Source: Sphaerulina vaccinii (lineage: Eukaryota > Ascomycota > Dothideomycetes > Mycosphaerellales > Mycosphaerellaceae). Taken from it: 64,000 nucleotides of DNA. The position numbers and the translations under genes were made by a program. The notes below the pieces were generated by a model. That model had not been told where the DNA came from. It ran no database searches and saw nothing but the letters and a program-made list of their open reading frames with translations. Within the stretch, counting starts at the first letter, position 1, and the number at the start of each line of letters is the position of its first letter. Below are positions 1 through 11,420 of this stretch, piece after piece. The DNA is taken from positions 2,418,001 to 2,482,000 of the forward strand of contig JAKUDP010000004.1 in NCBI GenBank assembly GCA_022570795.1, in the 5' to 3' direction.

Positions 1-218
1 TAGCGTGGTTTGTGGCTTGGATGGATCGGCAGTCTTTCCGAATGAGCCTGGACCTGGACTTGCTTGACTTTCATTGACAACCCAGACGCGATTTATCGAC
101 TTCCACCACTTTGCGCCGCGCTGGCTACAGTGCCAGATACTCATCAGAACATATCAGCGCATGAGGTCCATACCATGAGAAGCGATCGCGAGTCGCGAAG
201 ACCGAGTCTGGCGCAATC
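1..218 (+). promoter_or_regulatory. Upstream region of the golgin gene
   Basis: This short stretch precedes the golgin start codon and must carry its 5' leader and part of its promoter. I recognise no coding exon and no TATA element in it. The upstream neighbour lies outside the window. Confidence 0.4.
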
Positions 219-3200
219 ATGTCCAAGTACTTCAAGAGTCTGCAGACCAACTTCAGCCTCGACTTTCTGGACAACAAGATAGCAGAAGAGCAGGAGAAGC
301 AGAAACAACAGCAGGGACAAGGCCAGAAGGGAGGGCCCTCAGGCGTCAAGCGCACACCCAGCAGCGCGAGAAGAGGCAGTGGCAGAGTCGAAGCATCGGG
401 CAAGCGATCTGGTAGCAGACTGCGAGTTCCAGATGCAGCAGATGGCGGCATTACGACCAAAGGACCCGATCCGGACGACTTTGTGATTGGCGACGATGAG
501 TCTGGCGCGAGCATCAGCAGGACGGCCACTCCTCAGCCGGCTGAAGTGAAGAATGAGGGGAAAGATGCAGCAGCGGCGGAGGCTGAGCAGACTGGCGAGA
601 AGGCAAAGGAAGGTGTTCAGGACAGTGACAAGGGAAAGGGCAAGATGGCCGCCACAGAGGAAGAGCTACCAGAGCTGGTGCAGAAGAGGCTGGCGCATCT
701 GGAGAAGCTGACGATGAGATATCAAGGTATGGTCACGTCCAACCCACTACATCGTGATTGGCATCTTTTGTTTTACTCACAGAACTTGACGTGTACAGAC
801 TTGTTGCGGAATTACAGAACAGCACATGCACGAGTATCCTTGATTGATCCTTTCGAGGCAGCCCTTCGCGAACATACACCACTGACTTCCATTGGCGATC
901 CGGAGACATTGATAGAGTGGTTGAACCAGCGCAGCGTGCAGAGCGATATGGTGCTGCAGGAGCTTAAGAAGGTCACTGGCGAGAAGCAGGAAGCTATAAA
1001 GGAGAAGCAGGAAGCTATAAAAGAGCGCGATGAGGCGAAAGTCGACCTTGAAGCAGCGAAGACTCTGTTAAAGATACGCCGGGACTCTAGTGCAGATCCT
1101 CTAGGCGTGTCAGAAGCCATCTCCAAGGCAAATGAATCCAAGGATGACGCGCTCTTTTCGTATGAGCAGGAAGTCTCCCGCGATAGCAACCTGAGCCAAC
1201 AGCTCGCCGAGAAGGATGCATCGCTCAAGCAAAAAGAGGAGCAGCTACAGACCTGCGAAGCGAAGGAGAAAGATCAGACCGCTTATATCAACGAGCTGTC
1301 TGAGGAGATTGCATCTCTGCGCAAGGACTCGGAAACATTCAAGAATGATCTGGACGTCAAGAAAGTTGATCTGGATGCCGCCAACAAACACATTGAGCGC
1401 AGAGATGCTGAGATTGAGCGCAGAGATGCCGAGATTGTCAAGATCAAGGAGGAGCTTGCCCAGACCATCGCTGATGCTCGTGCACAAGACGAAGCGTCAC
1501 AAAGCCTAGTACGATCTGAAGCTCAGCTCGTTGAAATCCAGGCCGAGGTGATTGCAGATAAGAAAGCGCTCAAGGAGAAGGCCGCGGAAGCTGAAGCCAG
1601 GAAGTCGGAAGCCGAGGACAATCTGAAGAAGTATCAAGACGAGCACGCCAAGAATCTCAAGGAAGGCAAGTATGCTCAAAGAGACGAGAAGGGAATGGAA
1701 ACCCTCCGCAACTTGATCGCGTCATTGAGGTCCCAAGTGCAGGCGAAGAGCGATGAAGTACTAGCAGCGAGAGCTGAGGCGGCCGACATGCACAGCGCCA
1801 AGATGCTCATGGAGGCCGAGTCTGCAAACAGCGCAAGCACGATAACATACCTCCGCGCCATTGAGGCGACTGCAAAGAGTGACAAACAGAGACTTCACGA
1901 AGCCGAGCAAGAACGTGATGCTTTGGAGAAGGGGATAGAATCCAAGAAAGGCATCGAGAAGAAGATCATCAGGTTGAAAAACGAGCTCACAAAAGCCCTG
2001 GAAGATCGTGATAAGGCATATCAGAACATCATCAATTGTGGAAAGTGCAAGACGCCAGATCAACAAGACGATATCGCCGCGTCCTCGGCAGCAGTTACGC
2101 CCACACGATCACGACTTGGCTCGGAAGTGACAGAAGCCAGTACTCAGCCTACCGAGCTTGATAGCGAAGTTGCCACTCCTGGTACTCCAATTACGCTCGA
2201 TGACGAGGAACAACACACTCCAACGGGCACGGCAAAGAAGAAGAACAAGAAGAAGAAGTCCAAGAAGGCCAAGAACCTTAAGGAGGCAGACGCTGAGGTT
2301 AATACCGAGGGCACAGACAAGGCTGATCAGTCATCTGTTGATGTCACCGTCGACGACTTCATCCGAGATCAGCATGGGACCGCTGCCAAGCTAAAGCATC
2401 AATATGCGGGCAACCCATTGATCCCATTCTTCGAAGATCTGCACAACTATGTGAAGAGGCGGACTGAAAGTGACGCTAACAGCCACGACAGCCTGATTGC
2501 GCATCTCGAAGAACGGATCGAGATATCCGAGCAGAGTCTTAAGGACAAGGATGAAATACTCCGGGCCAAGGCAGAGGAGGTCCTTCAACTTCAGCAAGAG
2601 TTGTCGAATAGTGTTACGCAAGATTCTATGAAGATCCTTCATGGCGAGATCGAGACTCTGAAGAAGGAGATCTCCGCAGTCAAAGAGGAGAGGGATGCTA
2701 AGAGTGCCAAACTGCAGGAGCTGGAGCAACAACGGGACGAGGCTAGCAATGCTGTACTTCAAGATGATAGCTCGGCGTGGCAAGCTCGCGCTGAAGAGCT
2801 TAAGCAGCGTATCGGTGAGCTTGAGGACGAGATCAAGAAGCGCCACGAGAAAGAGGACGGCCTGTGGGACGAGAAAAAGAACCTCGAGACGGATATCGTT
2901 CGGCTCGAGAAAGATGTCGCTGAAAGGGATACCACGATCGCGAAACTTACAGAAGACCTGACAGGCAGAGCTGATACCATCAGTAAGCTGCAAGCGAGTT
3001 ATCAGAGCCAGATTGAGAACGAAGAAACGATAGAAAGCCTGAAAGAGGAGAGGGGCAATCTCCAAGACGATGTACTTGAGCACGGGAAAGCCGCCACGGA
3101 TGCCAAACACGAACTGAAAGAGGTCAAGGAGAAGCGCGACAAGCTCCAGCAAGAGCTGAACGAGCTACAAAAGAATGCAGACAGCTATCAGAAGCAGCTG

Positions 3201-4772
3201 AAAGAAGCCAAAGCGCAACATTCTGCTAACGGCGCTCAAAGAGATGCAGAACACCAAAGTGCCTTGGCCGAGCTAGAAGCATCGAAAGCTCGTGTCATCG
3301 AGCTGGAGAAAGACCTTGCCGCAGCGGAAAGTTTAGCACAGCAGCGCTTCAAGGATCTGACCTCTACCAAGGAGTTGAATAGCAAATTTCAGGAGCAGCT
3401 GAAGAAGCTGAAACAAGAAAGCGATGAGCTCAGAGCAGTCAAGGCCGATCTGGAGAAGTCCAATGCAATTGTCAAAAAGCTCGAAGGCAAGGCCAAGGAT
3501 CTGAGGTCCGAGATCACCGAGTACAAGTCCCAAGCTGCCGATAGAGATACAGAGATTGCATCACTTAGGGGCAAGGCGAAGACAAGCGAAGACCGTGGCA
3601 AGGCACTCGAGGAGTCATACGAGACAGCCAGGAAGGACCTCGAGAAGAGTCAGAGTGCTCGCGACGAGGCAATTGATGCCCGCGAAAAGCTTCAGGCCAA
3701 TTACAGGAAGCTGGAAGAGGAGCTCAAGAAACAGAAGCCTAGGATTGAGGAGCTCGAAAAGCAAGTGCAGAAGCTGACTGAAGACAACAACAGCCTGAAA
3801 GAAGAGCTTCAGCTGAAGACGACATCACAAGCTAGTGCAGAGAGCTTTGTTCAGAGTACGCAAGATCAAAATCGCGAGCTTGCAACTCGCAAGAAGGAGA
3901 TGGAAGAGCGGGTGAATAGCCTCGAAGAAGAGCTTGAAGATGCGCGTAGATCTCTGTCTGAGCGAAGCAGAGAAGGCGAAACTATGCGCAGACTGCTCGC
4001 TGAAGCCGAGAGTCGGGCGGAGATCAATGTCAAGCAGATGCGCGAGCAAAGGGACCTTGCCATCGAAGAGCGAGATCGCGCTGAATCTGACGCCAGCACA
4101 AGCGGCCGTAAGAGGGCACGTGAGATTGAGGACCTCAAGCACAAGCTGCGTGAAGCTGAACAGGAGGCTGCTCGTGCAAGTCAAGCACGTCAAGACGATG
4201 AAAAGCGCGAGCAGGCCTTCAGACAATCACGGACGGATCTAGAGCGACGCCTGGCACAAGCACAAGAGGATGCTGACACTGCGAGGAAGGCCATGACGCA
4301 GTTACGAGATACCCTCGATGAGGGCGAACGCTCCGTCACACAGCTGGAGAAGGACAAACAAGATCTCAGGAAACAGATCGAAGAACGCGAAACTCGATTG
4401 GAGAAGCTACAGAAGTCCTCTAAGACGATGGCGGAGGAGCTACAACAATTGAAGAACTCTGCTAAGCTCAGACAGCAGCAACAGATACAGAGTGGGACCG
4501 GATCTGGCTCATCGAGGACTTCACTCGAAAGTGCTCCGAATCGCTCACGAATCACCTCTCCAATCCAGGGACAACGACCTGGGTCGAGTAATGGCAGCAT
4601 CACAGGCTCCCCGAGTGATATCAATTACAGCTATCTCAGACAAGTTCTACTACAGTTCTTGGAACAGAAGGACAAGAAATTCCAGCTGCAGCTTGTTCCC
4701 GTGCTCGGGAATTTGTTGCATTTTGACAAGGCTGAGGAAGAGAAGTGGAAATCTGCTATTACTGCCAAGTAG
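219..4772 (+). CDS. IMH1: GRIP-domain golgin, Imh1-like
   Basis: This is a long coiled-coil golgin, predicted to tether vesicles at the trans-Golgi through Arl1-GTP. After a low-complexity basic and acidic N-terminus (about 1-150), almost the whole protein is heptad-type coiled coil rich in E, K, Q and L, broken near residues 600-690 by a segment with a KKKNKKKKSKK run. The last 45 residues form a GRIP domain: a Tyr-Leu-Arg start (SYLRQVLLQFLEQ), then QLVPVLGNLL and a terminal EEEKW. A 72-nt intron at 727-798 has GT-AG ends and a length divisible by three. Removing it joins Gln169 to DLLRNYRTAHARVSLIDPFE, giving about 1493 residues. Retaining it keeps the frame open but adds 24 unlikely residues. 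Two tandem micro-duplications of coiled-coil units are visible (EKQEAIK near 983-1022 and ERRDAEI near 1396-1437). Rud3 is less likely because the C-terminus matches GRIP rather than GRAB. Confidence 0.9.
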   Translation: MSKYFKSLQTNFSLDFLDNKIAEEQEKQKQQQGQGQKGGPSGVKRTPSSARRGSGRVEASGKRSGSRLRVPDAADGGITTKGPDPDDFVIGDDESGASISRTATPQPAEVKNEGKDAAAAEAEQTGEKAKEGVQDSDKGKGKMAATEEELPELVQKRLAHLEKLTMRYQGMVTSNPLHRDWHLLFYSQNLTCTDLLRNYRTAHARVSLIDPFEAALREHTPLTSIGDPETLIEWLNQRSVQSDMVLQELKKVTGEKQEAIKEKQEAIKERDEAKVDLEAAKTLLKIRRDSSADPLGVSEAISKANESKDDALFSYEQEVSRDSNLSQQLAEKDASLKQKEEQLQTCEAKEKDQTAYINELSEEIASLRKDSETFKNDLDVKKVDLDAANKHIERRDAEIERRDAEIVKIKEELAQTIADARAQDEASQSLVRSEAQLVEIQAEVIADKKALKEKAAEAEARKSEAEDNLKKYQDEHAKNLKEGKYAQRDEKGMETLRNLIASLRSQVQAKSDEVLAARAEAADMHSAKMLMEAESANSASTITYLRAIEATAKSDKQRLHEAEQERDALEKGIESKKGIEKKIIRLKNELTKALEDRDKAYQNIINCGKCKTPDQQDDIAASSAAVTPTRSRLGSEVTEASTQPTELDSEVATPGTPITLDDEEQHTPTGTAKKKNKKKKSKKAKNLKEADAEVNTEGTDKADQSSVDVTVDDFIRDQHGTAAKLKHQYAGNPLIPFFEDLHNYVKRRTESDANSHDSLIAHLEERIEISEQSLKDKDEILRAKAEEVLQLQQELSNSVTQDSMKILHGEIETLKKEISAVKEERDAKSAKLQELEQQRDEASNAVLQDDSSAWQARAEELKQRIGELEDEIKKRHEKEDGLWDEKKNLETDIVRLEKDVAERDTTIAKLTEDLTGRADTISKLQASYQSQIENEETIESLKEERGNLQDDVLEHGKAATDAKHELKEVKEKRDKLQQELNELQKNADSYQKQLKEAKAQHSANGAQRDAEHQSALAELEASKARVIELEKDLAAAESLAQQRFKDLTSTKELNSKFQEQLKKLKQESDELRAVKADLEKSNAIVKKLEGKAKDLRSEITEYKSQAADRDTEIASLRGKAKTSEDRGKALEESYETARKDLEKSQSARDEAIDAREKLQANYRKLEEELKKQKPRIEELEKQVQKLTEDNNSLKEELQLKTTSQASAESFVQSTQDQNRELATRKKEMEERVNSLEEELEDARRSLSERSREGETMRRLLAEAESRAEINVKQMREQRDLAIEERDRAESDASTSGRKRAREIEDLKHKLREAEQEAARASQARQDDEKREQAFRQSRTDLERRLAQAQEDADTARKAMTQLRDTLDEGERSVTQLEKDKQDLRKQIEERETRLEKLQKSSKTMAEELQQLKNSAKLRQQQQIQSGTGSGSSRTSLESAPNRSRITSPIQGQRPGSSNGSITGSPSDINYSYLRQVLLQFLEQKDKKFQLQLVPVLGNLLHFDKAEEEKWKSAITAK

Positions 4773-6269
4773 GACGGCGGCAATACCGGGAGCTTGTACA
4801 GGCTGTGGTCGAATGCGTTTTTGGCGGGGATGAGCGAGATCAGTCGTGTATAAGCAGTAAGCACTTTCGTGAAGCTGATGATGATGAGGATCATGGGCGG
4901 CGGCTGGACATTCGTGCATAGGTCTGTATGTGTATATCCATAGCATTGCATAGCGAGGGCAAAGGACTGTTCATTACAGATTGTACATCATGAACTTCGA
5001 CACTGTACTCAATCGTCATACAGCACGTGGTATCGACATGTCTATTAGCCACGAGGCTCAGCTGTAGGTACGTCTAAGGCGTGGCTAGAAGGACGCTTGG
5101 ATACATGTATGTCTCGCCATTTCCGATGTCTTGCATGGTACCTGCGTCTCGTGAGACACGAGAAAAGTCCAGACTCGTTTATGTGGGAAGTACTGGCACT
5201 TTCTCAGCAATGGTAGATCTGAGTAGCGAGGATGATGCTGCTGAATGGAAGTGTACTGCCGTGGTGAGGTGGTGATATGCGGAGTGAGGTGTTTGACTCG
5301 TGTGCATATTGAGCTTCCAGCCACTGGCATCACGCTCAGGCTCTCATCATGGCAGCCCAAGGCCCACAGCTTTTGACATTCCGTGGATGATAGGCATTGA
5401 TCTCTCCTGCTGTTGCGCTGAGTCTCATTCAATTCCATTGATCCGTCAATGTCGGTAGTTCTCAATGTTCATATATCATATAAAGCTCGTAGCAACGTGC
5501 GAAAGTCAATGGGTGGAGTTCTCCGCCAAAGCGCCTAGGTCAGCGCGTGGGTATGGCGGCTCGGTCAGTAGTCGCAGTCTTGCTTGTGGTGCCTGTCCTG
5601 AACCTCCATCTATTCTTCCTGTATTCCTATCATCTTATTATTACGATATCATCCACGGCATTTGTTGTTGTTCCTTCGATTGCTTGAGCCGAGAGTCGAC
5701 CGTGCGCCTCTACAGAGCAACGGAGCTCTTTTCCCTGCCATCTCATCCCACCACGACGTCAGAACGCTGCTCAGAGCCTTGCAGTTCCAGTCTGCGCGGA
5801 ACTGGACCCCTCTGTGCATTAGTTCAGAGATCGCATTTACCTTTCTGCGCTGTTCAGGGGATTCGACGGATTCCACTGGTCCCTCGGTCGATATAGGTGT
5901 GCAGCCGCCGTGAACAGCTCTGGCGAACGCCCCATCGGTGCCATCATAGCAGCCTCATCCGGTGTATATGCACGCTGAACCGGTTCATGCACGACTCCAG
6001 TAGAGGCATCGCGACAGCACAGCAGACACGCAGCGCAGCAGCAGACACCGCAGCAGAGCCATCGAATACTACGCCATCGGATCCATCGTCATCATCACCC
6101 ACGGCTAGACAGCACGAGTCGCATCTGAAGCAACCAACCGCATCCACCGACGCACCCTCATCCTAGCGCATCATCCGCGCGCAGCTTCGCGAAGCCAAGG
6201 TGCTTGCTCTGCCAGGTTTAGAATATATCCCTCACCGCTCCCCCCACTACCACCACCTCTCTCCGCGCC
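4773..6269. other. Intergenic, golgin to SRPK
   Basis: This 1.5-kb stretch contains only short overlapping open frames with no recognisable protein. From about 5.9 to 6.27 kb it turns rich in CA and CAG with a pyrimidine-rich end, which looks like the start of the SRPK 5' leader. I see no RNA gene or repeat. Confidence 0.5.
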
Positions 6270-6814
6270 ATGAACAACAGCGGCGAGAGTCTGAAGAAGG
6301 CTGCGATCAACAAGGCGAAACAGGTCGCGAGCAACGCCAACGGCAACGGGCAGAAACGACGGAAGCAGGAGCTGAAGCCGATTCTCACGACCAGCGAACA
6401 GCAGCAAGCCGCGGGCGGGACGCCGAACAGGTGAGTGTATTGTTATTGTTGATGTTTGATTGAGAAGTGTGCAAATGGGGAGGCGTGGTGGTGGAAGGCA
6501 TTGCACAGAGTCGTTCGTGACGCTGCTGCGACACGTTGGACTGAGACGGGGCTTTGCTTGCTTGCTTCTGGCATCCAGCTCTGTCTTGCTCACCTCATCG
6601 TGCTTGCCTGCCACTCTCTGCCTCTCCGCCGAGACACTCAATTGCATTCGAGACTTCTTCACGCCGCCACCATCACCAACACCTGCACAACAAACCTTGC
6701 ACGCATATCTCTCTGCTGCATTGATCACATTCTCCACACCTTGAATTTCCGCTCCGCAATGCACATACCCGCGAACATGCTCCGTGCGCTGCAACTACAG
6801 TAACGAGACAGACC
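6270..6814 (+). promoter_or_regulatory. Probable SRPK 5' leader with an upstream start codon and leader intron
   Basis: An ATG at 6270 in a good context (CGCCATGAAC) opens a basic 54-codon frame containing an NGQKRRKQELKP segment, ending at a strong donor GTGAGT (6431). A good acceptor, CAACTACAG, ends at 6800, 14 nt before the kinase ATG. Joining them gives the wrong phase for the kinase frame, so I read 6431-6800 as a leader intron and 6270-6430 as a possible upstream reading frame. Alternatively, a weak GAG acceptor at 6807 would fuse this frame to the kinase as its N-terminus. Transcript data would separate the two. Confidence 0.35.
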
Positions 6815-8644
6815 ATGCTGATGCCGTCCGCACCAAACAGTGCCCAGAGCAAAGATTCGCCGCTCAACCACAACAAAGCGCAATACGGGAAGGACCTCCA
6901 CGATTCACCCAGCGGGTCAGAGTCCTCCGGCGACGAGGGCACCGAAAACACGGCGGACGAAGAGGACTCCGAGGACTACTGCAAGGGTGGTTATCACCCT
7001 GTGCAAGTAGGCGAGCAGTACAAAGATGGCAAGTATACCATCGTGCGAAAGCTCGGCTGGGGGCACTTCAGCACCGTATGGCTGTCCAAAGACAACACGA
7101 CTGGCAAGCACGTAGCCCTGAAGGTGGTCCGTAGCGCCGCCCACTACACAGAAACCGCGCTCGACGAGATCAAACTGCTCAACAAGGTAGTGGAAGCCAA
7201 CAAGGACCATCCGGGGAGACAGCATGTGGTCAGCCTGCTCGACTCGTTCAATCATAAGGGGCCACACGGAATGCACGTGTGCATGGTGTTCGAGGTGCTA
7301 GGCGAGAATCTGCTCGGCTTGATCAAGAGGTGGAATCACAGAGGCATCCCAATGCCACTCGTCAAGCAAATCACAAAACAAGTCCTGCTGGGACTCGACT
7401 ACCTACATCGAGAATGTGGCATAATACATACAGATCTGAAGCCTGAGAACGTCCTGATCGAGATTGGTGACGTGGAGCAGATCGTCAAGACTTACGTCAA
7501 AGATGATCCGAAAGAAAAGGATGACCACCGCAACGGACGTCGTAGGAGACGAACGCTCATCACAGGCTCGCAACCACTCCCCAGTCCACTGAACGCCAGC
7601 TTCTCACAGAGCGATCTTGCCAACTTCCCAGGCAGTACAGCCAGCCTCAACAAGATTGTCAACGAGAGCAAAGGTAATTCGCCAATCAAAGGCACATCGC
7701 CAACGAGCCAGGACGGTGCTGAGATGAGTGGTGCTATAGGAACAACACAATCAAAATCCATGCTCGAAAGTCTCGGCATCAAATCAGAAGGTGGCGAAGG
7801 AAAGGAGGGCGCCCAAAAGGAGCGCGAAAAGACTGCGTAAGTACCACATCCCTGACTTGCACTGGCTTTGCTGAGCCCAAGACTGACAACAGACGTAGCG
7901 AAATCCTCGCTAACAACGTCTCGGATATGGATCTCGGCGGATCACATGCAGTTAAGCCGAAAGAGCTGGAGAAACCAGACGACGGCATTGAAGTCATCTC
8001 GGTGAAGATTGCAGATCTCGGCAATGCATGCTGGGTCGGACATCATTTCACGAACGACATTCAAACACGACAATACCGCTCTCCCGAAGTCATACTGGGC
8101 GCCAAATGGGGAGCCAGCACTGATGTGTGGAGTATGGCATGCATGGTAAGATGACCAGCTCTCTGTCTGCAGCTACACCACAATTGTCACTAACGGTGTA
8201 CAGGTCTTTGAGCTCATCACCGGCGACTACCTCTTTGACCCGCAATCAGGAACGAAATACGGCAAGGACGATGACCACATAGCACAGATCATCGAATTGC
8301 TCGGTACATTCCCCAAAAGCTTATGCATCAGTGGCAAATGGTCACAGGAGATCTTCAATCGTAAGGGCGAGTTACGGAACATTCACAGACTGAGACATTG
8401 GGCGTTACCGGACGTCTTGCGAGAGAAATACCACTTCTCGGTTGAGGAGGCCAAGCGGATAGGAGAATTCCTGTTGCCCATGCTCGAACTGCAACCAGCC
8501 GATCGAGCCAATGCTGGTGGCATGGCGAATCATCCCTTCCTGGACGAGACGAAAGGCATGGGCAGCGTCAAGACCGACGTCGCAGTCGGCAGCAAAGGCG
8601 ATGGCATCGAAGGATGGGCGACTGAGGTCAAGAAGGTGCGGTAG
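6815..8644 (+). CDS. SKY1: SR-protein-specific kinase (SRPK/Sky1/Dsk1 family)
   Basis: This CMGC serine/threonine kinase should phosphorylate Arg-Ser-rich splicing factors and mRNA-export adaptors. The N-terminal acidic stretch SGDEGTENTADEEDSEDYCKGGYHPV is typical of SRPKs. The kinase lobes show the glycine loop LGWGHFSTVW, VALKVVRS, the catalytic HTDLKPENVLI, a spacer insert of about 150 residues, then IADLGNACW and RQYRSPEVILGA. The split by a spacer after HxDLKPEN is diagnostic of the family. Introns are at 7837-7892 (56 nt, GTAAGT, acceptor ACAACAG) and 8146-8203 (58 nt). Both keep phase and join ...EKTA to ARSEILANNVSDMD and ...WSMACM to VFELITGDYLF. The mature protein is about 571 residues. 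The start is the first ATG in frame, but see the upstream leader for an alternative N-terminus. An SR protein that could be a substrate is encoded at 60.8-62.6 kb. Confidence 0.93.
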
Positions 8645-9680
8645 GACCCAACGATCCGAGACTTTGTTCCGAATATGCGGTAGGACCCCCCAGCGGCCCC
8701 AAATTCTCCCCGACCAATGCGACCAGACAAGCCACGCCAGGATATTGGCAGGCCGTATTGATCTGAAGAGGCGCCTTCAGAGAGCCCACGTACGGTTCAT
8801 GTGGCGCAGCAGCAAATATCGACGTTTCACGAGTGCTGCGAACGACTACAAAAAACAGCAATTCGATATCAGAATCTACCTTCCGAACGCAGGGACAAGG
8901 CTGCCCAGGATGCCTATATCGAATGTTCCGTCCACTGTCGCTACTCAGTCACTCGTTCAGACCGTACGGCTCCCATCTTCATTGGAAGGGAGACGCCCTT
9001 GTCGGAGGTTTCGGTGTCAGAGAAAGCAACCGACAAGAACAGCATTAGATTGACGTGGCTGTATCGCGTCTTCTTCTATCAGCATCGCGGTGGCATTCAT
9101 TCGTGGCTGGGCTTGGATTGAGCAAGGCGTCACATCGGCTAAGATGAAGATGAAGATAACTATACATGATGAATATGATGTCTTTCGCTGTACAATTTCA
9201 CTCCTGCGAGCGCTCTACAGATGCGTGTAATAATGTTCTCGTGAGACAAATGGTATGATCTCGATAGCCACTGTCGTACGACCCACGTGAAATGCCCTAC
9301 GACTTTGACAGGGATGGGTCGTTATTACGTTCACTGCCTACTGGGACAATCTTGACTTTGTGCGTCTCACTCCTTCACTTGAGCGATACATCAGCGCACC
9401 GTGTGTAGGGCTTTCGAGATCTGTAGACATGGGTATTCATTTTCAGACAAATGCAGCATCGTTCATAGGCTAGATCCGATCAGATTTGACAATCGGGAAT
9501 TGTTGAGGGTACTGCCGGCGCCACTAGCGCGTGTCCCTGATTTGAATGACAGCAGCAAGGGAGAAATCGTAAGATGTCTGTGGAGCTCGAACCAAATAAA
9601 GTTGTTATGCCTCCTAGATCTCTTCTTGCCGGACATTGACCTTCATCACTGAGAAACACAACGGAGAGAGGAGTGCCACG
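8645..9680. other. Intergenic, SRPK to ERG25
   Basis: This 1-kb stretch contains the SRPK 3' end and the ERG25 promoter. I find no convincing coding frame, RNA gene or repeat. Confidence 0.5.
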
Positions 9681-10913
9681 ATGTCGACGATATTTGGGAA
9701 CGGGATGGATTACCTATCGAGTTTGTGAGTCGCTTCGCTTCCGATCGCTTCGCCCCTGGCAGATCTGGTGGTTCCTGCAGATGGAATCGCCGTCGTCGGC
9801 ATCATGGCACAACAAAGCAAGATTTCGAGTCGAATTGTTGGCTGGCGCAGACTTTCTGTGTCGCCACACCTGAAATCGCACACACGCCTACTACAAGCTA
9901 TTGTTGCACGTACTAATGTCTTGGGCGCACAGTAACAATGTCACTACACAATCCATCGCAGACGCTATGCTGCCGCACACGACGAATACCTACTGGCACG
10001 AGTTCGATCAGATATCACAATATAATGGAGGATTGAACTACTTTGAACAATTATGGGCTGCGTGGTATGCGTACATGGGGAATGATGTGCTTGCCACGGG
10101 GATCATGAGCTTCGTTATGCACGAAACGGTATACTTTGGGAGGAGTTTGCCATGGATCGTGATTGACCGGATACCGTACTTTAACCAGTACAAGATCCAG
10201 CACGTAAGTTGCGTGAAAGAGGGAGTGACGCAGAATTGGACACTGACATGCGAATACAGAACAAGATTCCTTCGGCGAAAGAGCAGTGGGATTGCGCAAT
10301 GCTCGTACTGCTGAGCCACTTCACAGTCGAACTACCCCAAATCTGGCTCTTCCACCCATTCGCTCAATGGTGCGGTCTCTCGACAACTGTACCTTTCCCT
10401 TCAATCTGGACAATGGCATATCAAATCGCAATCTTCTTCGTTCTGGAGGATACTTGGCACTACTGGACACACCGCGCAATGCACTGGGGACCTCTATACA
10501 AGAACATCCACAAGATACATCACCAGTACTCCGCTCCTTTCGGTCTTGCAGCAGAATACGCTTCACCGATCGAGGTCATGGTGCTTGGGTTAGGAACAGT
10601 CGGTACGCCAATCTTGTGGTGTGCCCTTACCAAGGATCTTCACATTCTGACAATGTACATCTGGATCGTGCTTCGTCTGTTCCAGGCTATTGATGCACAC
10701 TCTGGATATGAGTTCCCATGGAGTTTGCACCACTTCCTGCCTTTCTGGGCTGGTGCTGATCATCACGATACGCATCACGAGAAGTTCATTGGCAACTACT
10801 CGAGCTCGTTCAGATGGTGGGATCTTATTCTTGACACTGAAAGTGGACCTGAGGCTGCGAAGAGGCGACGAGAGAAGCGTGTGGCGAAGCTGAAGTCTCA
10901 GAAGGCGCAATAG
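9681..10913 (+). CDS. ERG25: C-4 methylsterol oxidase, Erg25
   Basis: This ER membrane di-iron oxygenase oxidises the C4 methyl groups of 4,4-dimethylzymosterol in ergosterol synthesis. The fatty-acid hydroxylase/sterol desaturase histidine boxes are all present: HRAMH in a WHYWTHRAMHWG context, HKIHHQY, and DHHDTHHEKF. Hydrophobic segments surround them. A 44-nt first exon (9681-9724, starting MSTIFGNGMDYLSS) ends at GTGAGT. The 208-nt intron (9725-9932) has a TACTAAT branch-like site and CGCACAG acceptor, and the phases match exactly. The second intron is 10204-10259 (56 nt). The spliced protein is about 322 residues, the normal size for Erg25. Without the first exon the remaining frame would have to begin at a downstream ATG (MSWAHS or MLPHTT), so I prefer the spliced start. 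Confidence 0.93.
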
Positions 10914-11420
10914 GTGCGTCCTTGCATGGTCAAGGCTCGAGGGCTGGCTCGACATGGTGATTGATGGAATGGGCTTGGGTATGCATTTAGCGGGAGTTCG
11001 AGGCGGTGAGGAGAGATGGATGCAGTTTGTACATATATAAACTCCCTGAGGACAGCACTCTCAGAACAATAATTTAAGCATTAACATCGATCAACTATTT
11101 GTATGATTGTGATCCGATGCTGGAAGCCAAAGGCCGCGGACTGGTGATCAGGAAGGTCATCTCTCCATTTCTGCGCGAGCACCAGGGTATTGTATCGCTC
11201 GACAGTGGGCTTTGCCATTTGATCGGTCGCCAGAGAGGCTTTTATCTGACCCGATACCATGGAAGCTCGATCCCCAGATCTCACAGACTTCAATTCTACG
11301 TCACTCGTTCCTTCGACGACAACAACGCGTTCTTCCCTCTCTGCAAATTCTTACATACTGTGCTGCCGATTGTTCAGACCATGCAGTGAAACCAGCCACC
11401 ACTGAACCGGAGACATCATC
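10914..11420. other. Intergenic, ERG25 to NCA2
   Basis: This 0.5-kb stretch holds the ERG25 3' end, including an AT-rich patch near 11030-11045, and the NCA2 upstream region. No gene is recognisable. Confidence 0.5.

Noticed and set aside
125..529. Open frame on the - strand across the golgin start
   Set aside because: It overlaps the clear GRIP-golgin coding frame and has the composition of its reverse complement.
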